Of a stretch of DNA of 64,000 bases, positions 1 through 11,800 are shown in pieces. Under the pieces are notes generated by a model. The model ran no database searches. It saw only the letters and a list, made by a program, of their open reading frames with translations, and was not told where the DNA came from. The DNA lies in the NCBI RefSeq assembly GCF_963678635.1, contig NC_087067.1, forward strand, positions 47,666,001 through 47,730,000, read 5' to 3'. Every line of letters starts with the position of its first letter. The first letter of the stretch is position 1. The position numbers and the translations under genes are program-made. This DNA is from Symsagittifera roscoffensis. Lineage: Eukaryota; Xenacoelomorpha; Acoela; Convolutidae.

Positions 1-1119
1 TTTTTTCCAAAGTATTGCTCGAAACTTCCTTGATTCGATTCTACTTCGTTTTTTTTTGTTAAAGAATAATCAAAATTCATTTAAGCAGTTCAAAATTATA
101 TTCAAAATTTATACGATACCAAACTAATTAAGTCAAATGTAATATGTGAGACTTGTTCAATTTTCTGCTAATTTACTATAAAGATATGTTTGAAACAAGT
201 TTTAATCACATTTATGACCCCAGGTCCGTTTATGAAACAGATTTGGAGGATTTTTCCATTTCAAGTTTCAAAAACTGTATCTGTTTTTAAAAAAAAAAAA
301 ACTGGTGAATGTATACAATTTTCTTATATTCACCTTTGTTTTAAGGTAAGTAACAGCTTTTATAAAGAATTAGGATAGGTTATAGGCTTCCCAATGTGTT
401 CAGATAGGTAATGGTAAGGTTTCAGTGTGAGTGTTAGAGAAATAAAAGAAAAACGTTATTTTTTTAGTTTATTCGCAAAAGTCTCGGCGCTCGTTGTTCC
501 TATCGTTATATGAGTTAAGTTAAATTACGGTAAATTTTTCGAGCAGATTTCCATTAAATTTGCTACATTTTTACCAGAAATTTTACTTTTTCGGTGCTAA
601 TTTTTTTTGCAAAATCTGTTCATTTGGAGTAAAATAATTATATCAGTAATCAAAAATTTGCGTTCAAATTATTATTTTCCTTGAATTGTCAAAAAAATTT
701 AGTACGAAGCTCTGCTGTAGAAATACTTTTAAGTAAAAACAAATATCATTGAGGACTAGAACGGATAAATACATAAAGTTTCAGATTATAAGAAAAGTGT
801 ACACATCCACCAGATTTGTTAAAAACAGATACAGTTTTTGAAACTTGACATAAAAAAGTCCGCCAAGAATGTTTCACATACGGACCTGGGTTGATAATTG
901 TGATAAGATTTTGGATAAAACATGTGTTTATGGTGAGTTAGCAAGAAACTGACCATTTCTCACAGATCACATTTGACCTAAATATTGTACAAGTTTTGAT
1001 TTTACTATGTCACGTTCAAACGAGTTTTGAATAAGCTTTTAGAAAACAAAAATAGAAACGACTCATTGAAATTTTCAACAATTTTTTTGATTCATGGTAA
1101 GTCAATGGTAAGAGTTTCA

Positions 1120-1980
1120 AAAAGTAGATTTTTAACAAAAAGTACAAAACTTTTCAAAAGAAAACACGATAAAATTTGGTATATTTTGATTTTTATCTAT
1201 TTTATTAGATGGTTTCACTTTTTAAAACAGTGTTTTTATTACCAGAAACTTTGCTGAAACCTAACTGAAACGCAGCTAAAACTTCCGAAGACTCGGAAAA
1301 ATTGTCAAAATTTTAAAACTGATATGTACAAGTCATCAAGTTAGACTCAAGTTTTACGCTCCAGGTCTACTTTGCTGCTAATTTTTTGTCCTAGAGGATA
1401 TCTATGCTGTAAGCAACATCAGTTCTAAACTTTTTAATACCATTTTTAAAATATTGTTGAAAATTTCCATGATTCGACTTTGTTTTGCATTTTTTATTAA
1501 ACATTAAACAAAATTCATTTGAGCAGGTCAAAATTATAATCAAAATATATACAATACCAAAATAATTCAGTCAAGTGTGATTTGTGAGAAATGTTCAATT
1601 TTCTACTAATTTACCATCAACACATTTTGTATCCACACATATAAAATTTTAATAACATTTTCAAAAAACTGTTGAAAATTTCAATGATTCCAATCTATTT
1701 TCGTTTTACTAAATCTTATTCAAAATTCTTTTGAACGGGACAAAGTAAAATTAAAACTTGTACATTAACACAATATTTAGGTCAAATGTGATCTGTGAGA
1801 AATGTTCAGTTTTTTGCTAACTCACTATAAACACATGTTTATCCAAGTTTTCATCACAATTATCACCCCAGTTCCGTACATAAAACAGATTTGGAGGAAC
1901 TTTCTATGTCAAGTTTGGAAAACTAAACCTGTTTTTTAATGAAACTGGTAGATGTGTAAATTTTCATCCGTTTTAGTCGT
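1120..1980 (+). repeat. Left arm of large inverted repeat
   Basis: This arm pairs with the reverse complement of about 3030-3680. Landmarks shared in inverted order are the stretch around 1255-1300 (the pair 'ctaactgaaacgcagc' and 'gctgcgtttcagttag') and the stretch around 1790-1940 with the 'aacacatgtt' core. The left arm is longer than the right because about 1440-1690 contains an additional copy of the internal module, which looks like a local tandem duplication. Confidence 0.7.
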
Positions 1981-3029
1981 CATTGCGCCTTGTCATTTCT
2001 AATTGCGCTTTGTAATAATTTATTTTTGACAATTCAAGTAAATTAATAACTTGAACGCAAATTTTTTATTACTGTTTTATAATTTTAGGCTTTGATTAAA
2101 TTTCTGAGAAATAAACAAAACTATCGAAAAGAGACGTTCATAGGATTTCTGTTGGGTGTTGCTTTCTATCGCTATATGAGTTCACAATATGAGGTCACAA
2201 TATGAAAAAAATAAAGTTTTCAAGCAGATCTCAGTTAAATTTATTTTGGAGATAAAATTGATTGGTTATTTGAGACAATTTTTCCACAAAATTGTTTTTT
2301 AGTGCTAATTTTCATGCAAAAACAGTTTCTTTTGGAGGAAAATAGATAGAGCAAAAATCAAAAATCCGCGTCCAAGTTATATATTTAGTCGAGTTGTCAA
2401 AAAACTACTTTAAAGCTCTGCTCATTGAGATAGAACAAGGCTCAAATTATACAATTTTTTACCTAAAATTGATAATTTGGGCAAAATTTTATTGAAACTG
2501 TTTTGAAAACACCCAAATTGGGGGATAGTAGATTAAGCAAAAACCAAAAATGTGATATTTTTGAGTTTGCGGGAAATTAATGTTGAAATTCATATTTCAT
2601 TTTTTATATTTGTGAGTTTCGAGAAAATTGTTCTTGATTTTAGCTTATAAGAATGGTCGCAGAAAGAAACAAAACTTCCGAGTAAAGACACCAATGTGGT
2701 TTTTATCGGGTTTTTGCTCCAATCGTTATATGAGTCAAGTTAGGTTATGGAAAATGTTTCGAGCCGATTTCATTTAAATTTGATTTGGAAACGAAAATGA
2801 TCAAATAATTGCTACATTTTTCCAGTTGTATTGCCTTTTCGATGCTTATTTTTATGCAAAATCTGTTTATTTGGAGTAAATAATTATATCAGTAATCAAA
2901 AATCTGCGTTCAAATTCTTATTTAATTTTCCTTGAATTGTCAAAAAAAACTATTACGAAGCTCTGCTGTAGAAATACTTTTGAGATTAAACAAATATCAT
3001 TGAGGACTAGAACGGATAAATACGTAAAA

Positions 3030-3680
3030 TTTCAGATTATAAGAAAAGTGTACACATCCACCAGGTTTGTTAAAAACAGATACAGTTTTTGAAACTTGAC
3101 ATAAAAAAGTCCTCCAAGAATGTTTCACATACGGACCTGGGTTGATAATTGTGATAAGAACAAGGAAAAAACATGTGTTTATGGTGAGTTAGCAAAAAAC
3201 TGAACATTTCCTACAGATCACATTTGATCTAAAAATTGTACAAGTTTTGATTTTACGATGTTACGTTCAAACAAATTTTGAATAAGCTTTTAAAAAACGA
3301 AAAAAGAAACGAATCAACGAAATTTTCAACAATATTTTGAAAATGTTTTTAAAATTTTTAGAATTCATGTTGCTAATAGCAAAGATATCCTTTAGGTTAG
3401 AAAACTAGTAGCAAAGTACACCTAGAGAGTAAAATAGTTGTGGATAGATGTTGAGTCTAATTTGATGAATTGTACCTAGCAGTTTTATTTTTTTGACAAT
3501 TTTTCCGAGTCTTCGGAAGTTTTAGCTGCGTTTCAGTTAGGTTTCAGCAAATATCAGGTAACAAGACACTGTTTTAAAAAGTAAAACCATCTAATAAAAT
3601 AGATAAAATATCAAATTATACTAAATTCCATCGTGTTTTGAAGTTTTTTCGAAAAACTTTCAAAATTTCGATAAAAATAA
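3030..3680 (-). repeat. Right arm of large inverted repeat
   Basis: This is the reverse-complement partner of about 1120-1980. Roughly 1 kb of less symmetric sequence separates the arms. Within the arm, 3030-3170 is almost identical, in direct orientation, to about 740-900, so two copies of the family lie next to each other in the first 4 kb. Confidence 0.7.
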
Positions 3681-3960
3681 ATTTCAATAATTAAGTTTTA
3701 AAATTTTACTACTGAATTATCATGAAACAAAAAAAAACTTATTACAAGAACTTTTTTTCCCAATCTGCAAGTAATTAACAATTGATATTTAAACAATTTC
3801 ATTGCGCGCCGAGATTTTAGCGAAAAAACTAGAAAATACTGTTTTTCTTACTATTCTCTTAAACTCGCACTGAAACCTTACCCTTACCTATCTGAATACA
3901 TTGAGAACCTATAACTTGTCCTATGACATTAGAAAAGCTATTCTCTATCTTAAAACATAG

Positions 3961-4495
3961 GTGGGTGACCGGATTCTCTGTTCATTATCTTAAAACATGA
4001 TGGTCACCCACCCCATCCCCCACCCTACCTCTGCTCACTCTTCTACTACTGAAAACCAAAAGCCCTTTAACTGCTGTTGTCAACCAACGCTTGAGCAGCC
4101 TTGTCCTTGTATTCAAAGCACAGTTGCTCGAAAGGTAAAATGTCTCTCCTGGCTTTTAGGATGACTATTCTTTCGCATATACAGGAAAATATAACTTCTA
4201 CCATCTTCATATTGGCCTGGTTTTCTTTCTGGGCGACGTGGTCCGCTTAATGACCCAGGCAAACGTTCCATTTATCAAATGGGTAGTCCTCAATCGAAGC
4301 GTCGATCAATCGCCTAGGAGTTTCCTCAGATCCATAACATTCACTGAGAAATCCTGGTTGACGGCAGTACTGGTCGGCATTGATTTTGGTTTCTGTTTTG
4401 CCGCGCTAATGCACCAACACGTCATCTTTCTTGAATGATTTCAAAGCAATCAAACCTAGTAAAAAAAGAGATTCAAATTACTGATTCAAAAAAGA
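3961..4495. other. Stretch without recognised feature
   Basis: This gap between repeat copies has somewhat higher GC than its surroundings. A short inverted repeat, 'ggtgggtgacc' near 3961 and 'ggtcacccacc' near 4003, flanks a tandemly repeated 'atcttaaaacat' word. A plus-strand open frame of 66 codons at 4238-4438 has no features I can recognise, and I do not call it a gene. Confidence 0.4.
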
Positions 4496-5273
4496 ATTTA
4501 GGATTTGATTAAAATTCTTAGAACTAAACAAAAGTCTCGAAAACAGAGGTTCATAAGATTTCTATTGGGTTTTATTTTCTATTGTTATAAAAGTTAGGTG
4601 AAATTATGAAAAAAATAAAATTTTCCAGCAGATCTCCATTAAACTTATTTTGGAGATAAAAATGATTGGTTAATTAGGACAATGTTTCCGCAAAATTTTT
4701 TTTAGTGCTAACTTTTATGCAAAAACAGTTTCTTGGACGAAAGTAGATAAAGCAATAATCGAAAATCCGCGTCCAAGTTTATATTTAGTTGAGTTGTCAA
4801 AAAAACTACTACAAAGCTCTGCTGCAGAAATAATTGTGAGGTATAACAATGCTCATTGAGAAATAACAAGGCTCAAATTATACAATTTTCTACCTATAAT
4901 TGATAATTTGGGCAAAATTTAATGAAATTGTAATAAAAACACCCAAATTGGGAAATGGTAGATTAAGCAAAAACCAAAAATGTGATATATTTGAGTTTGC
5001 GGGAATTTGATGTTAAATTTCATTTTCATTTTTTTTATTTGTGAGTTTCGAGAAATTTGTTCTTGATTTCAGCTTATAAGAATAGTCTCAGAAAGAAACA
5101 AAACTTCCGAGTAAAGACACCAATGAGGTTTTTATCGGGTTTTTGTTCCTATCGTTATATGAGTTAAGTTAAATAACGGAGAATTTTTCGAGCAGATTTC
5201 CTTTTAATTTGATATGGAAGAAATTTGATTCCCTTTTAAATTTCCCTTTTAATACTTACGAGTATTTGAGCTG

Positions 5274-5450
5274 CTAGATTTTTGAACTTGCCGTTAGAAG
5301 AACATGGTTTTTGCTTGAGTATAGCAGCGTTTTGGTATGCATTGTGTTCGCGATGTAATTAAATGCTGAAAGATGTTCCTTTTCACTGTCTTTGTAGTAA
5401 AAGTTACACGGTTGAGCATTACTAATCTTGTCCAACTGGAGGCTTCCCAT
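5274..5450 (-). pseudogene. Block A copy 1, terminal coding-like exon
   Basis: On the minus strand a 58-residue frame runs from an ATG at 5450 to a stop at 5274, with the recognisable core KDSEKEHLSAFNYIANTM. The same frame is kept in two other copies (about 10500-10670 and 14277-14447) with scattered substitutions, which argues that it was once coding. Just upstream on the minus strand, about 5510-5640 reads as another coding-like exon (core RMVESSRSTSPPHMDV) that ends at a GTTAGT donor. The phases of the two do not join cleanly, so this is a decayed gene or my exon edges are off. I do not recognise the protein family. Confidence 0.4.
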
Positions 5451-5789
5451 CTATTTGAAGGGAGAGACATAAAATTATAAAAGTTGAATGAAGTTTTTTA
5501 GTGAAAACTAACCGTATTTAGAGCGTTTTTCTGGCAAACGTTTGGCTTTGGTAACATCCATATGGGGCGGCGAAGTGCTTCTCGACGATTCAACCATTCG
5601 AGCCTCGGTAGTCAGTTTTGTGTAGGCGTTCTTTGATCTAAAAGTAAAAAATACTTGCGCCAAATTGAATTCTGGTACTCTGCCAAGTATGTACAGAAAG
5701 CGAGAAATGGAGAAAATGAGATAATAAGAGCAAGGTACGTGAGAAATTGTGCTTAGTTTTTCACACCTCTTGTTCTTTCGTGCATGGGT

Positions 5790-6325
5790 GGCGTTTTGGT
5801 TAAACTTGCTACCACGTTTTACAAAAAGACAAGCTTCGAAGATCAGTGAGAAGAGAGAAATAACTTCCTCGTATAATCATGTGCTTCGTTGTGTTCAATT
5901 CCCTCTTGGTTTTGCGCTTTTCAAATATTCAAGTTCAGGTGTATTCGCGGATATTGGAGACCGACGCATGGTTCGGTTGAGCAAAGAATTCTTGAAGCGC
6001 GTTGTATAGATATCATTAGCCTCCATTGATGGTTTTTCTTATGTGTGTTAACTGTTGTAGTTTGTTCGAATGTGACCTAACATTTTCAAAGTAGGGATGT
6101 GAAGAAGACTTTAATGCAACTGAGGTGCTGCCCGCCTTAGATATTGATGTTTTCCATATATATGGAGCTGATGGTTATGAACCAGGAAGAGAGGATTATC
6201 ACTTCAAATCTCCTGATTCTGATAATTCAAGTTATAGAAGAATTGATTGGGAAGAAAATAATTTTCGTTATAATTGCAAAAAAAATCTAAGGTTTACTCG
6301 ATGTGAAACTGTTCACAGAGGATAA
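5790..6325 (+). pseudogene. Block A copy 1, plus-strand exon fragments
   Basis: Two plus-strand stretches stay open in both this copy and the one near 14.8-15.3 kb. The first ends at about 6009 with the core DIGDRRMVRLSKEFLKRVV. The second begins after an AG near 6090 and carries the acidic core ALDIDVFHIYGADGYEPGRED. The second is nearly identical between copies, apart from a frame change near its end that gives each copy a different C-terminus. A recent segmental duplication, offset by about 9.0 kb, explains the identity. Family unknown. Either stretch could be a real exon of a host gene, but no full model can be assembled. Confidence 0.4.
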
Positions 6326-6889
6326 ATTTTCCAAAAAAATTATGAGTAGGCCTGGATTAGCAGTTTTGTTGTATTTGTTCCAGAACTCTTTTGATTTATA
6401 AAATAAGTTTCATGATTCCAAACCGTAGGTCCGATTAGTGTTTTGAGAAATAAAACATTTGCTTTGTAGCAAAGTGTTTTTCTAGTATTTTTTTTTGGTT
6501 TACTGATGACTACGTTGCAAGACAGGAAAGGACCAAATGAAAAAATCAAAACAAATTTGATTTTCAAGAAACTGATAGCACTTCAGCTGAAGTGGGACAT
6601 GTTTATTTATCGTCGATCAAATTAGGTTTTGATTAGGAAGGAAGATGAAAATCTTCTAGGGAAGCAAGAATGACACGAGGAAGTAAAACTGATAAAACTT
6701 TTGCACGGATTTATTTCAATAATTTTTGATGTATTTCGATTTATTTCAGAAAAGCATCACAAAAACTGTAATTACTATACCATTTTTGCGCTAGGTTTTT
6801 TTGGTGAGATAAAGTATTTGCAAGAGAATCACTGAAACGCAAAAATTCGAGCTTCTAAATCAATTAATATTCTAAATTGTTTTTGTTCA

Positions 6890-7430
6890 GTTTTTAAGGC
6901 CTTGTCGAGACTCTCTGGGCGCCCACGAGAGGTGGGTATAGATCACATAGATTTCTTTTCAGTCTGTTTTCACGCTGTCTACTTTGAACGGATGTGTTTG
7001 TGCTGATATGTAATTTTATTATGATTTTTTTTCTCAAATTTTCTGGGTTCGAAAAGGTGTTCCCGACACTTTGACGTACGTGATGAAAACATTATAATTA
7101 ACAACAGAAGTTATGAAAAAATCAATTGCCAACTGAAAAAACTTCAAGTCTCAACTAAAACACTCAAAATCCATCTCTCTCTCATCTTCTGTGAGATACT
7201 TAGGATTTGTTACGGTAAATGTCCCCACACTCCTCACAGTCCCCCTCCTAGTTTTCTCGTCACTCATTTATGAAGTCGTGGTGTCTTTAGGGAATTAGTA
7301 CGGGACATTATGAAGCCCAAGTGTTTTTGAGCATACGACTTTAATTAGCCTTGTTCGTTTGAACTCTTTTTCGTCAATTTCGTTAGTGTTAGTTTATCCT
7401 TTAGAGAAAATTTTTTTCTATTCTGTTTTG
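6890..7430 (+). repeat. Block C copy 1 (decayed exon plus conserved non-coding stretch)
   Basis: This is the first of four copies (others near 8655-9330, 15896-16600 and 17580-18390). It begins with a 'gtcgagactctctgggcgcc' landmark. It then has a coding-like plus-strand exon beginning PDTLTYVMKTL near 7062, which is broken here by a stop. It ends with a conserved stretch containing 'tccccctcctagtt' and 'cactcattta' near 7240-7275. The non-coding part is conserved between copies at least as well as the exon. Confidence 0.55.
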
Positions 7431-7661
7431 TTTTGCTTTGCATCAATTTTTTGTTGATTACTCCAATTTCCTAATACGGCAAAGTGTTCCATCTTGGGCG
7501 CAAAAATTTTTGAAAATTTTAACGGCTCTCTTGCTACGCCTACTTCTTAGGCGTAGCAAGAGAGCCGTTAAAATTTTCAAATATTTTTGCGATCAAGATG
7601 GAACTTTTGCCGTATTAAGAAATTGGAGTAATCAACAATAAATTGATGCAAAGCAAAACAA
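7428..7661. repeat. Long near-perfect palindrome
   Basis: The left arm, about 7428-7542, and the right arm, about 7548-7661, are reverse complements with only a few mismatches around a spacer of about 5 bases ('cttct'). The arm sequence is the start of block D. The corresponding places in the other D copies (16590-16700 and 49280-49400) have the left arm only. The right arm is therefore a secondary inverted duplication in this copy and not an ancestral feature. Confidence 0.85.
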
Positions 7662-8620
7662 TACGGATAAAAAAATTTTACTTTACGAAACTTTACTCTT
7701 GCTACGCCTACTACACGAAGTAAGGGAAAGAGTTCGAGTAAAACCTAAGTTCTATACTTAGTGTAACTTAATGATATCAAATTATATGTTTTTTGCTACC
7801 ATTTGCAGTTTTTATTCATTTCAATCATAAGTCAGTCAGATTTAACAAAAAGTCAATCAGGTTTAGCAAGGAAAATTCAGGTGCTCAACCGATTCACCTT
7901 TTTCTGGGTTTTCTCAAATCTTGCATCCAAATTTCCTTGTCCGATTCTGTGAATACTCCTACTTCTATTGTCAGTTTCACATGTTATTGGATTTCATTTT
8001 TCAGACACGAGATATCAAAAAGTTTTCCCTGTGAAATGTTTCTTCAAGAAAAAGGCTAGTTTCGAAACTTATGACACAAAACTTGAAAAACGCTATTTAA
8101 AAAAGACAAAGTTTTTCAAGTTTTGAGGTTTAAGTACTCGCAAAATGTAAACAACTGAAATAAAACCATTTGAGAACAATTGAGTTGCAGTAAAAGTGTT
8201 TTGTGATATTGTCTTACGTATATAAAAAAACATCTGTTAATTTTCAAAAATCAGACAATTTACTTTAGTTTTTTTGCCCTCGATTTTGGGATGGTCTCAT
8301 TACTTCGATATACTCAAAAGTTTTGCTAAATAGTGCTTGCTTCGGCCAAATTAATTGATGGGTATTTCGAAAAATCAAAGTTCCTTACGTTTTTGATTGT
8401 TTTTACAGCTTCTAAAATTCCGTTTACAGATCCTATAATTTACAATCGTTGACTTTTGAAAAGAGTATAAGATAATAAAGAAGATTGGCCAATGACTCAT
8501 TTGAATCATACAGTTAGGTTCTTTATGCAAATAGTTACCACCTTCAATAAAACCAGCTGTGCGAAAAAAAAACAAGTTAGATTTGCAAAATTGCTCCTCA
8601 AGAGAAGATTTGAGTTTTCA
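7662..8620 (-). pseudogene. Block D copy 1, decayed copy of the 49.6-kb gene
   Basis: The region aligns in order with 49400-51150. It includes the minus-strand second exon of the gene there: the 'ggtgctcaaccgattcac' landmark at 7880 corresponds to 'gacgctcaactgattcac' at 49601. Here the exon is shortened and interrupted by stops and deletions, and the first exon is not recognisable. The 5' flank with the 'atgcaaatagtta' landmark (8526) is retained. Read as a dead duplicate. Confidence 0.6.
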
Positions 8621-8639
8621 CTTTTAACTTTCAGTTCGA

Positions 8640-9330
8640 GTTTTCACTTTTTTGGAGAATATTTGGGCGCTCCACAAGAGGTGGGTCTAAATTGCATTTT
8701 CGTAGCTTTTTTTGGTATAAAGTCTCTTTTTCGCCGGTCTTTTTTTGGCTGGACATCTTTGTGTTTCTTTGTAATTTTTTTATGATTCTGTTTTTGCTCA
8801 ACATTCCTAGGTCTTTATAGATGTTCCCGACACCTTGACACACGTGTCAAAAACCTTACAAACGAAAACAGAAGCATATCAAAAAGTCAATTGTTATATG
8901 AACAAAAAGTCAAGTCTCAATTAAAAACAATTAAAATCAATTCCCAAAAAGACAAATTGAATTACTTTAGCAAGTAGGCCCAGTATTCATTCAGCTAAGT
9001 AGCTTTTTTATAGTCGGGTTTTATTTCACATATTTCAGGTAGACAAGCGTATTGGGTAAAGAGCGATTTATATACAATTTTAAGAACTCTCACTCTCCCT
9101 CTCTCATCTCCTGTGAGGTACGTCGGATTTGGTGCGGTAACTGTCCCCCACACCCCTCACTGTCCCCCTCCTAGTTCTCTCGTCACTCATTTATAAATTC
9201 ATGTTGCCTTTATAGAATTGGTACGGGACAGTATGGAGACCAATTTTTTTTCGAGCCTACAATTTCAATTAGCCTTGTTTGTTTAAACAATTTTTCTTCA
9301 TTGTTGTTAATGTTAAAAAGTCGTTTAAAG
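8640..9330 (+). repeat. Block C copy 2
   Basis: The order of landmarks is the same as in copy 1: a 'gggcgctccacaagaggtggg' type start near 8666, a coding-like exon starting PDTLTHVSKTLQTKTEAY near 8828 that ends in stops, and the conserved 'ctgtccccctcctagttctc' stretch near 9160-9195. It ends near 9330 in the 'attagccttgtttg' landmark shared by all copies. Confidence 0.55.
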
Positions 9331-9344
9331 AAAAAAAATGTAAT

Positions 9345-9606
9345 TGTTAATGCAATATAGCATTAAAGTTGAAAGTATAGTATAAAATCAGTATATTTGG
9401 TTAGCAATATCAGTTATATAGCCCAACGTATACATACTGCGTTCCGGGGAGTTCGGTGTCGTTTCATTTGAGAATCCTATTTGAGCCTAACCTGACAGAA
9501 CATAAAATGCTGCAATAAACTAAAAGGGTTCAAAATTGGTTTGCAACTGAGTTTCTGTTAATTAAACTGCAAAAACTAATTGTGAAAAAAACACATATAT
9601 CAATTT
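9345..9606 (+). mobile_element. Truncated BEL/Pao LTR
   Basis: This matches the first roughly 260 bases of the LTR at 18393-18801 and, inverted, the LTR at 43085-43524. It starts with TGTTAATGC, runs through the tRNA-like segment near 9410-9480, and stops abruptly after 'cacatatatca'. In both plus-strand copies the LTR follows block C at the same position, so the insertion predates the duplication of this array. Confidence 0.75.
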
Positions 9607-9609
9607 TGC

Positions 9610-10425
9610 TCGATTGTTCGCTAAGCTCATATTGAGAGGAACCATTAAAGGTGCTATGCGATCGCTCAGCGGGAAGAAAGTTGGGGTTTTGTAACAACTA
9701 TCTGACAGAAGAGAAAAAACTGATTAAGGTATGAGCACACAGAAACTTTTTGGGACCAATGTTTTACCGAGGTATGGTGTAGCTACAATACATCTCATTG
9801 AAGGACTTCCTGACATTGATAAGCAATTTTGTTTTGCCAATGACTCTGTTGCAGATGGAAAACTGGAACAACTGAAGTCATTGCGGGAAACTTTGAAAAA
9901 ACTCCGACCGGAGTATGAAAGTTCCCCGAATGCTTCCAAGACTAAGGTTACTGTTTAAACTTGGATGTCAAACTCAAAAAATCAGTTGGATGAACGACTG
10001 AACTTGAAATTTTATCTCCTATTGCTGAGACGCAGCCACAATTTGCTTTTACGAAATGGAAATACATGATGAGAGTGATCAACTGTAGCCAAGATGAAAG
10101 TAAAGGTGCTCTCATCAAACTCGAAAGTAAAACCAGAACAAAGTTTTTGCCCAAGCCGGAGTGTAGAGTATCATCGGAAGACATTGAAAATCTGCGCTGG
10201 CATTTCCGCAAGACTAGGTGGTTTGAACAGGCTCAATCTGAAAAGAAGACGCTCGGAAAATTGAAGACTCCGAGAGACTCTGTAAACCTCCTGTTGAAAA
10301 AAATTTGTCAAGCGTTACTGATTCAGACGGAGTTTCAACTAGACAGAAACGGGCGTCTACTGAAAATCAGAAGGAGAACGAACGACGCGCCGAAAGAAAG
10401 AAAGAAGTTTTTCTTTTACTAGTAG
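9610..10425 (+). pseudogene. Block B copy 1, plus-strand gene fragment
   Basis: Three coding-like plus-strand pieces follow one another. The first, near 9630-9720, has the core MRSLSGKK. The second, 9731-9958, is open with the core KLEQLKSLRETLKKLRPEYE. The third, from about 10035, has the core MRVINCSQDES and later TPRDSVNLLLKK; a shifted frame near 10310-10420 reads KRASTENQKENERRAERKK. The pieces recur in copies 2 and 3 with copy-specific frameshifts, so this is a duplicated and decaying gene rich in charged, probably helical sequence. I do not recognise the family. Confidence 0.45.
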
Positions 10426-10439
10426 TTGTTTTTTTACTA

Positions 10440-11205
10440 ATTCATACTTAAGATTATTTGATCTGCTGACGAAAGAGACATGTAAAAATTATCTCACAAA
10501 GTTTCCGTTAGAAGAACATGGTTTTGCTTGAGTATAGCAGCGTTTCGGTTTGCATTGTGTTTGCGATGTAATTGAGCGCTGAAAGATGTTCTTTTTCACT
10601 GTCTTTGTAGAAAAAGTTACACGGTTGAGCGTTACTGATCTTGTCCAACTGGAGGCTTCCCAGCTATTTGAAGGTAGAGACATAATATTATAAATGTTGA
10701 CTGAAGTTTTTTAGTGAAAACTAACCGTAGTTAGAGCGTTTATCTTGCGAATGCTTGGCTTTGGGAACATCCATATGGGCGGGGAAGTGTTTCTTGATGT
10801 TTCAATCATTTTAGCCTCGGCAGGCAGTTTTGGGAAGGCGTTCTTTGATATGAGAGTTGAAAGTCTTTGCGCCAAATCAAGTTCTGGTACTCTGCCAAGT
10901 ATGTACAGGAAGCGCGAAATAAGAAAAGGAGATGATAAGAGCAACGTACCAGAGAAATTGACCTTAGTTTTCCACACTTCTTGTTCTTTCGTGCATGGGT
11001 GGCAATCGTTAAAATTGCTACCACGTTTTACAAAAGACAAGCTTCGATGATCAATGAGAAGACAGAAATAAATTTTCCGTATATTCATGTGCTTTGTTGT
11101 CGTATGTTTTTTAAAAATCAATGTAGGTTGTGCTAGAAGAAGGTCTACTACAGTTTGAGCTTCGGCCTGTAGCTGAAATGGCAATCGGGCGATAGTAGAA
11201 GACAT
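10440..11205 (-). pseudogene. Block A copy 2
   Basis: This copy holds the minus-strand exon frame of block A at about 10500-10670, with the core KDSEKEHLSALNYIANTM. It lacks the ATG of the other copies and loses the frame near its end through a one-base deletion in an A run. The upstream minus-strand exon near 10745-10865 (core AKMIETSRNTSPPIW) again ends at a GTTAGT donor. The long open frame that continues to 11316 crosses the junction with block B and is not a gene in its own right. Confidence 0.4.
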
Positions 11206-11800
11206 GCACGTCTCCAATGACTCTGTTGCAGATGGAAAACTGGAACAACTGAAGTCATTGCGGAAAACTTTGAAATAACTCCGACCGGAGCATGAAAATT
11301 CCCCGAATGCTTTCAAGACTAAGGTTACTGTTTAAACTTGGATGTCAAACACAAAAACTCATTTGGATCAATGACTGGTCTTGAAATTTTATCTCCTAAT
11401 GCTAACACAATTTGCTTTTACGAAATGGAACTACATGATGAGAGTGATCAACTGTAGCCAGGATGAAACTAAAGGTACTCCCACCAAACTCGAAAAGAAA
11501 ACCAGAACGAATTCTTTGCCGAAGCTGGCAGATAGAGTATCATCGGAATACATTGAAAATCTCGGCTAAAGCTTCCGGCAAAACTAGGTGGTTTGAACAG
11601 AATCAGTCTGAAAAGAAGACGCTCAGAAATATGAAGACTCCGAGAGACTCTGTAAACCTCTTGTTGAGAAAAACTTGTGATAATGATTTAGACGGAGTTA
11701 TAACTAGACAGAAACGGGCAGCTACTGAAATTCAGAAGGAGAACCAACGATGTGCCGAAAGAAAGGAAGATGTTGTGTTGCAGTCGCGGAGAAAAAGATA
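11205..11800 (+). pseudogene. Block B copy 2
   Basis: It starts in mid-exon: the sequence switches from block-A-linked DNA to block B at about 11212, inside 'cacgtctcc', a word that is followed by different sequence at 12076. The core KLEQLKSLRKTLK carries a stop. The next piece (11381-11569) has MRVINCSQDETKG, and the end reads TRQKRAATEIQKENQRCAERK. Truncated and frameshifted. Confidence 0.45.

Larger units (their letters stand above)
1..5260. repeat. Nest of long-inverted-repeat elements, no gene
   Basis: This AT-rich stretch is built from several diverged copies of the same sequence in both orientations. A segment at about 140-300 reappears at 1780-1960 in the same orientation and at about 780-1060 and 3030-3330 as reverse complement. 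The segment at 1120-1450 is the reverse complement of 3340-3680. The segment at 330-500 is the reverse complement of 3790-3960. A different segment at about 2090-2810 is directly repeated at 4500-5220. No open frame looks coding and no transposase is visible, so this reads as non-autonomous foldback or MITE-type DNA inserted into itself. Arm limits are by eye. Confidence 0.75.

Noticed and set aside
10711-11316. 201-codon minus-strand open frame
   Set aside because: It runs across the junction between block A and block B sequence (about 11205), so it joins antisense of one fragment with another. Only the short part near 10745-10865 is conserved with the other A copies.
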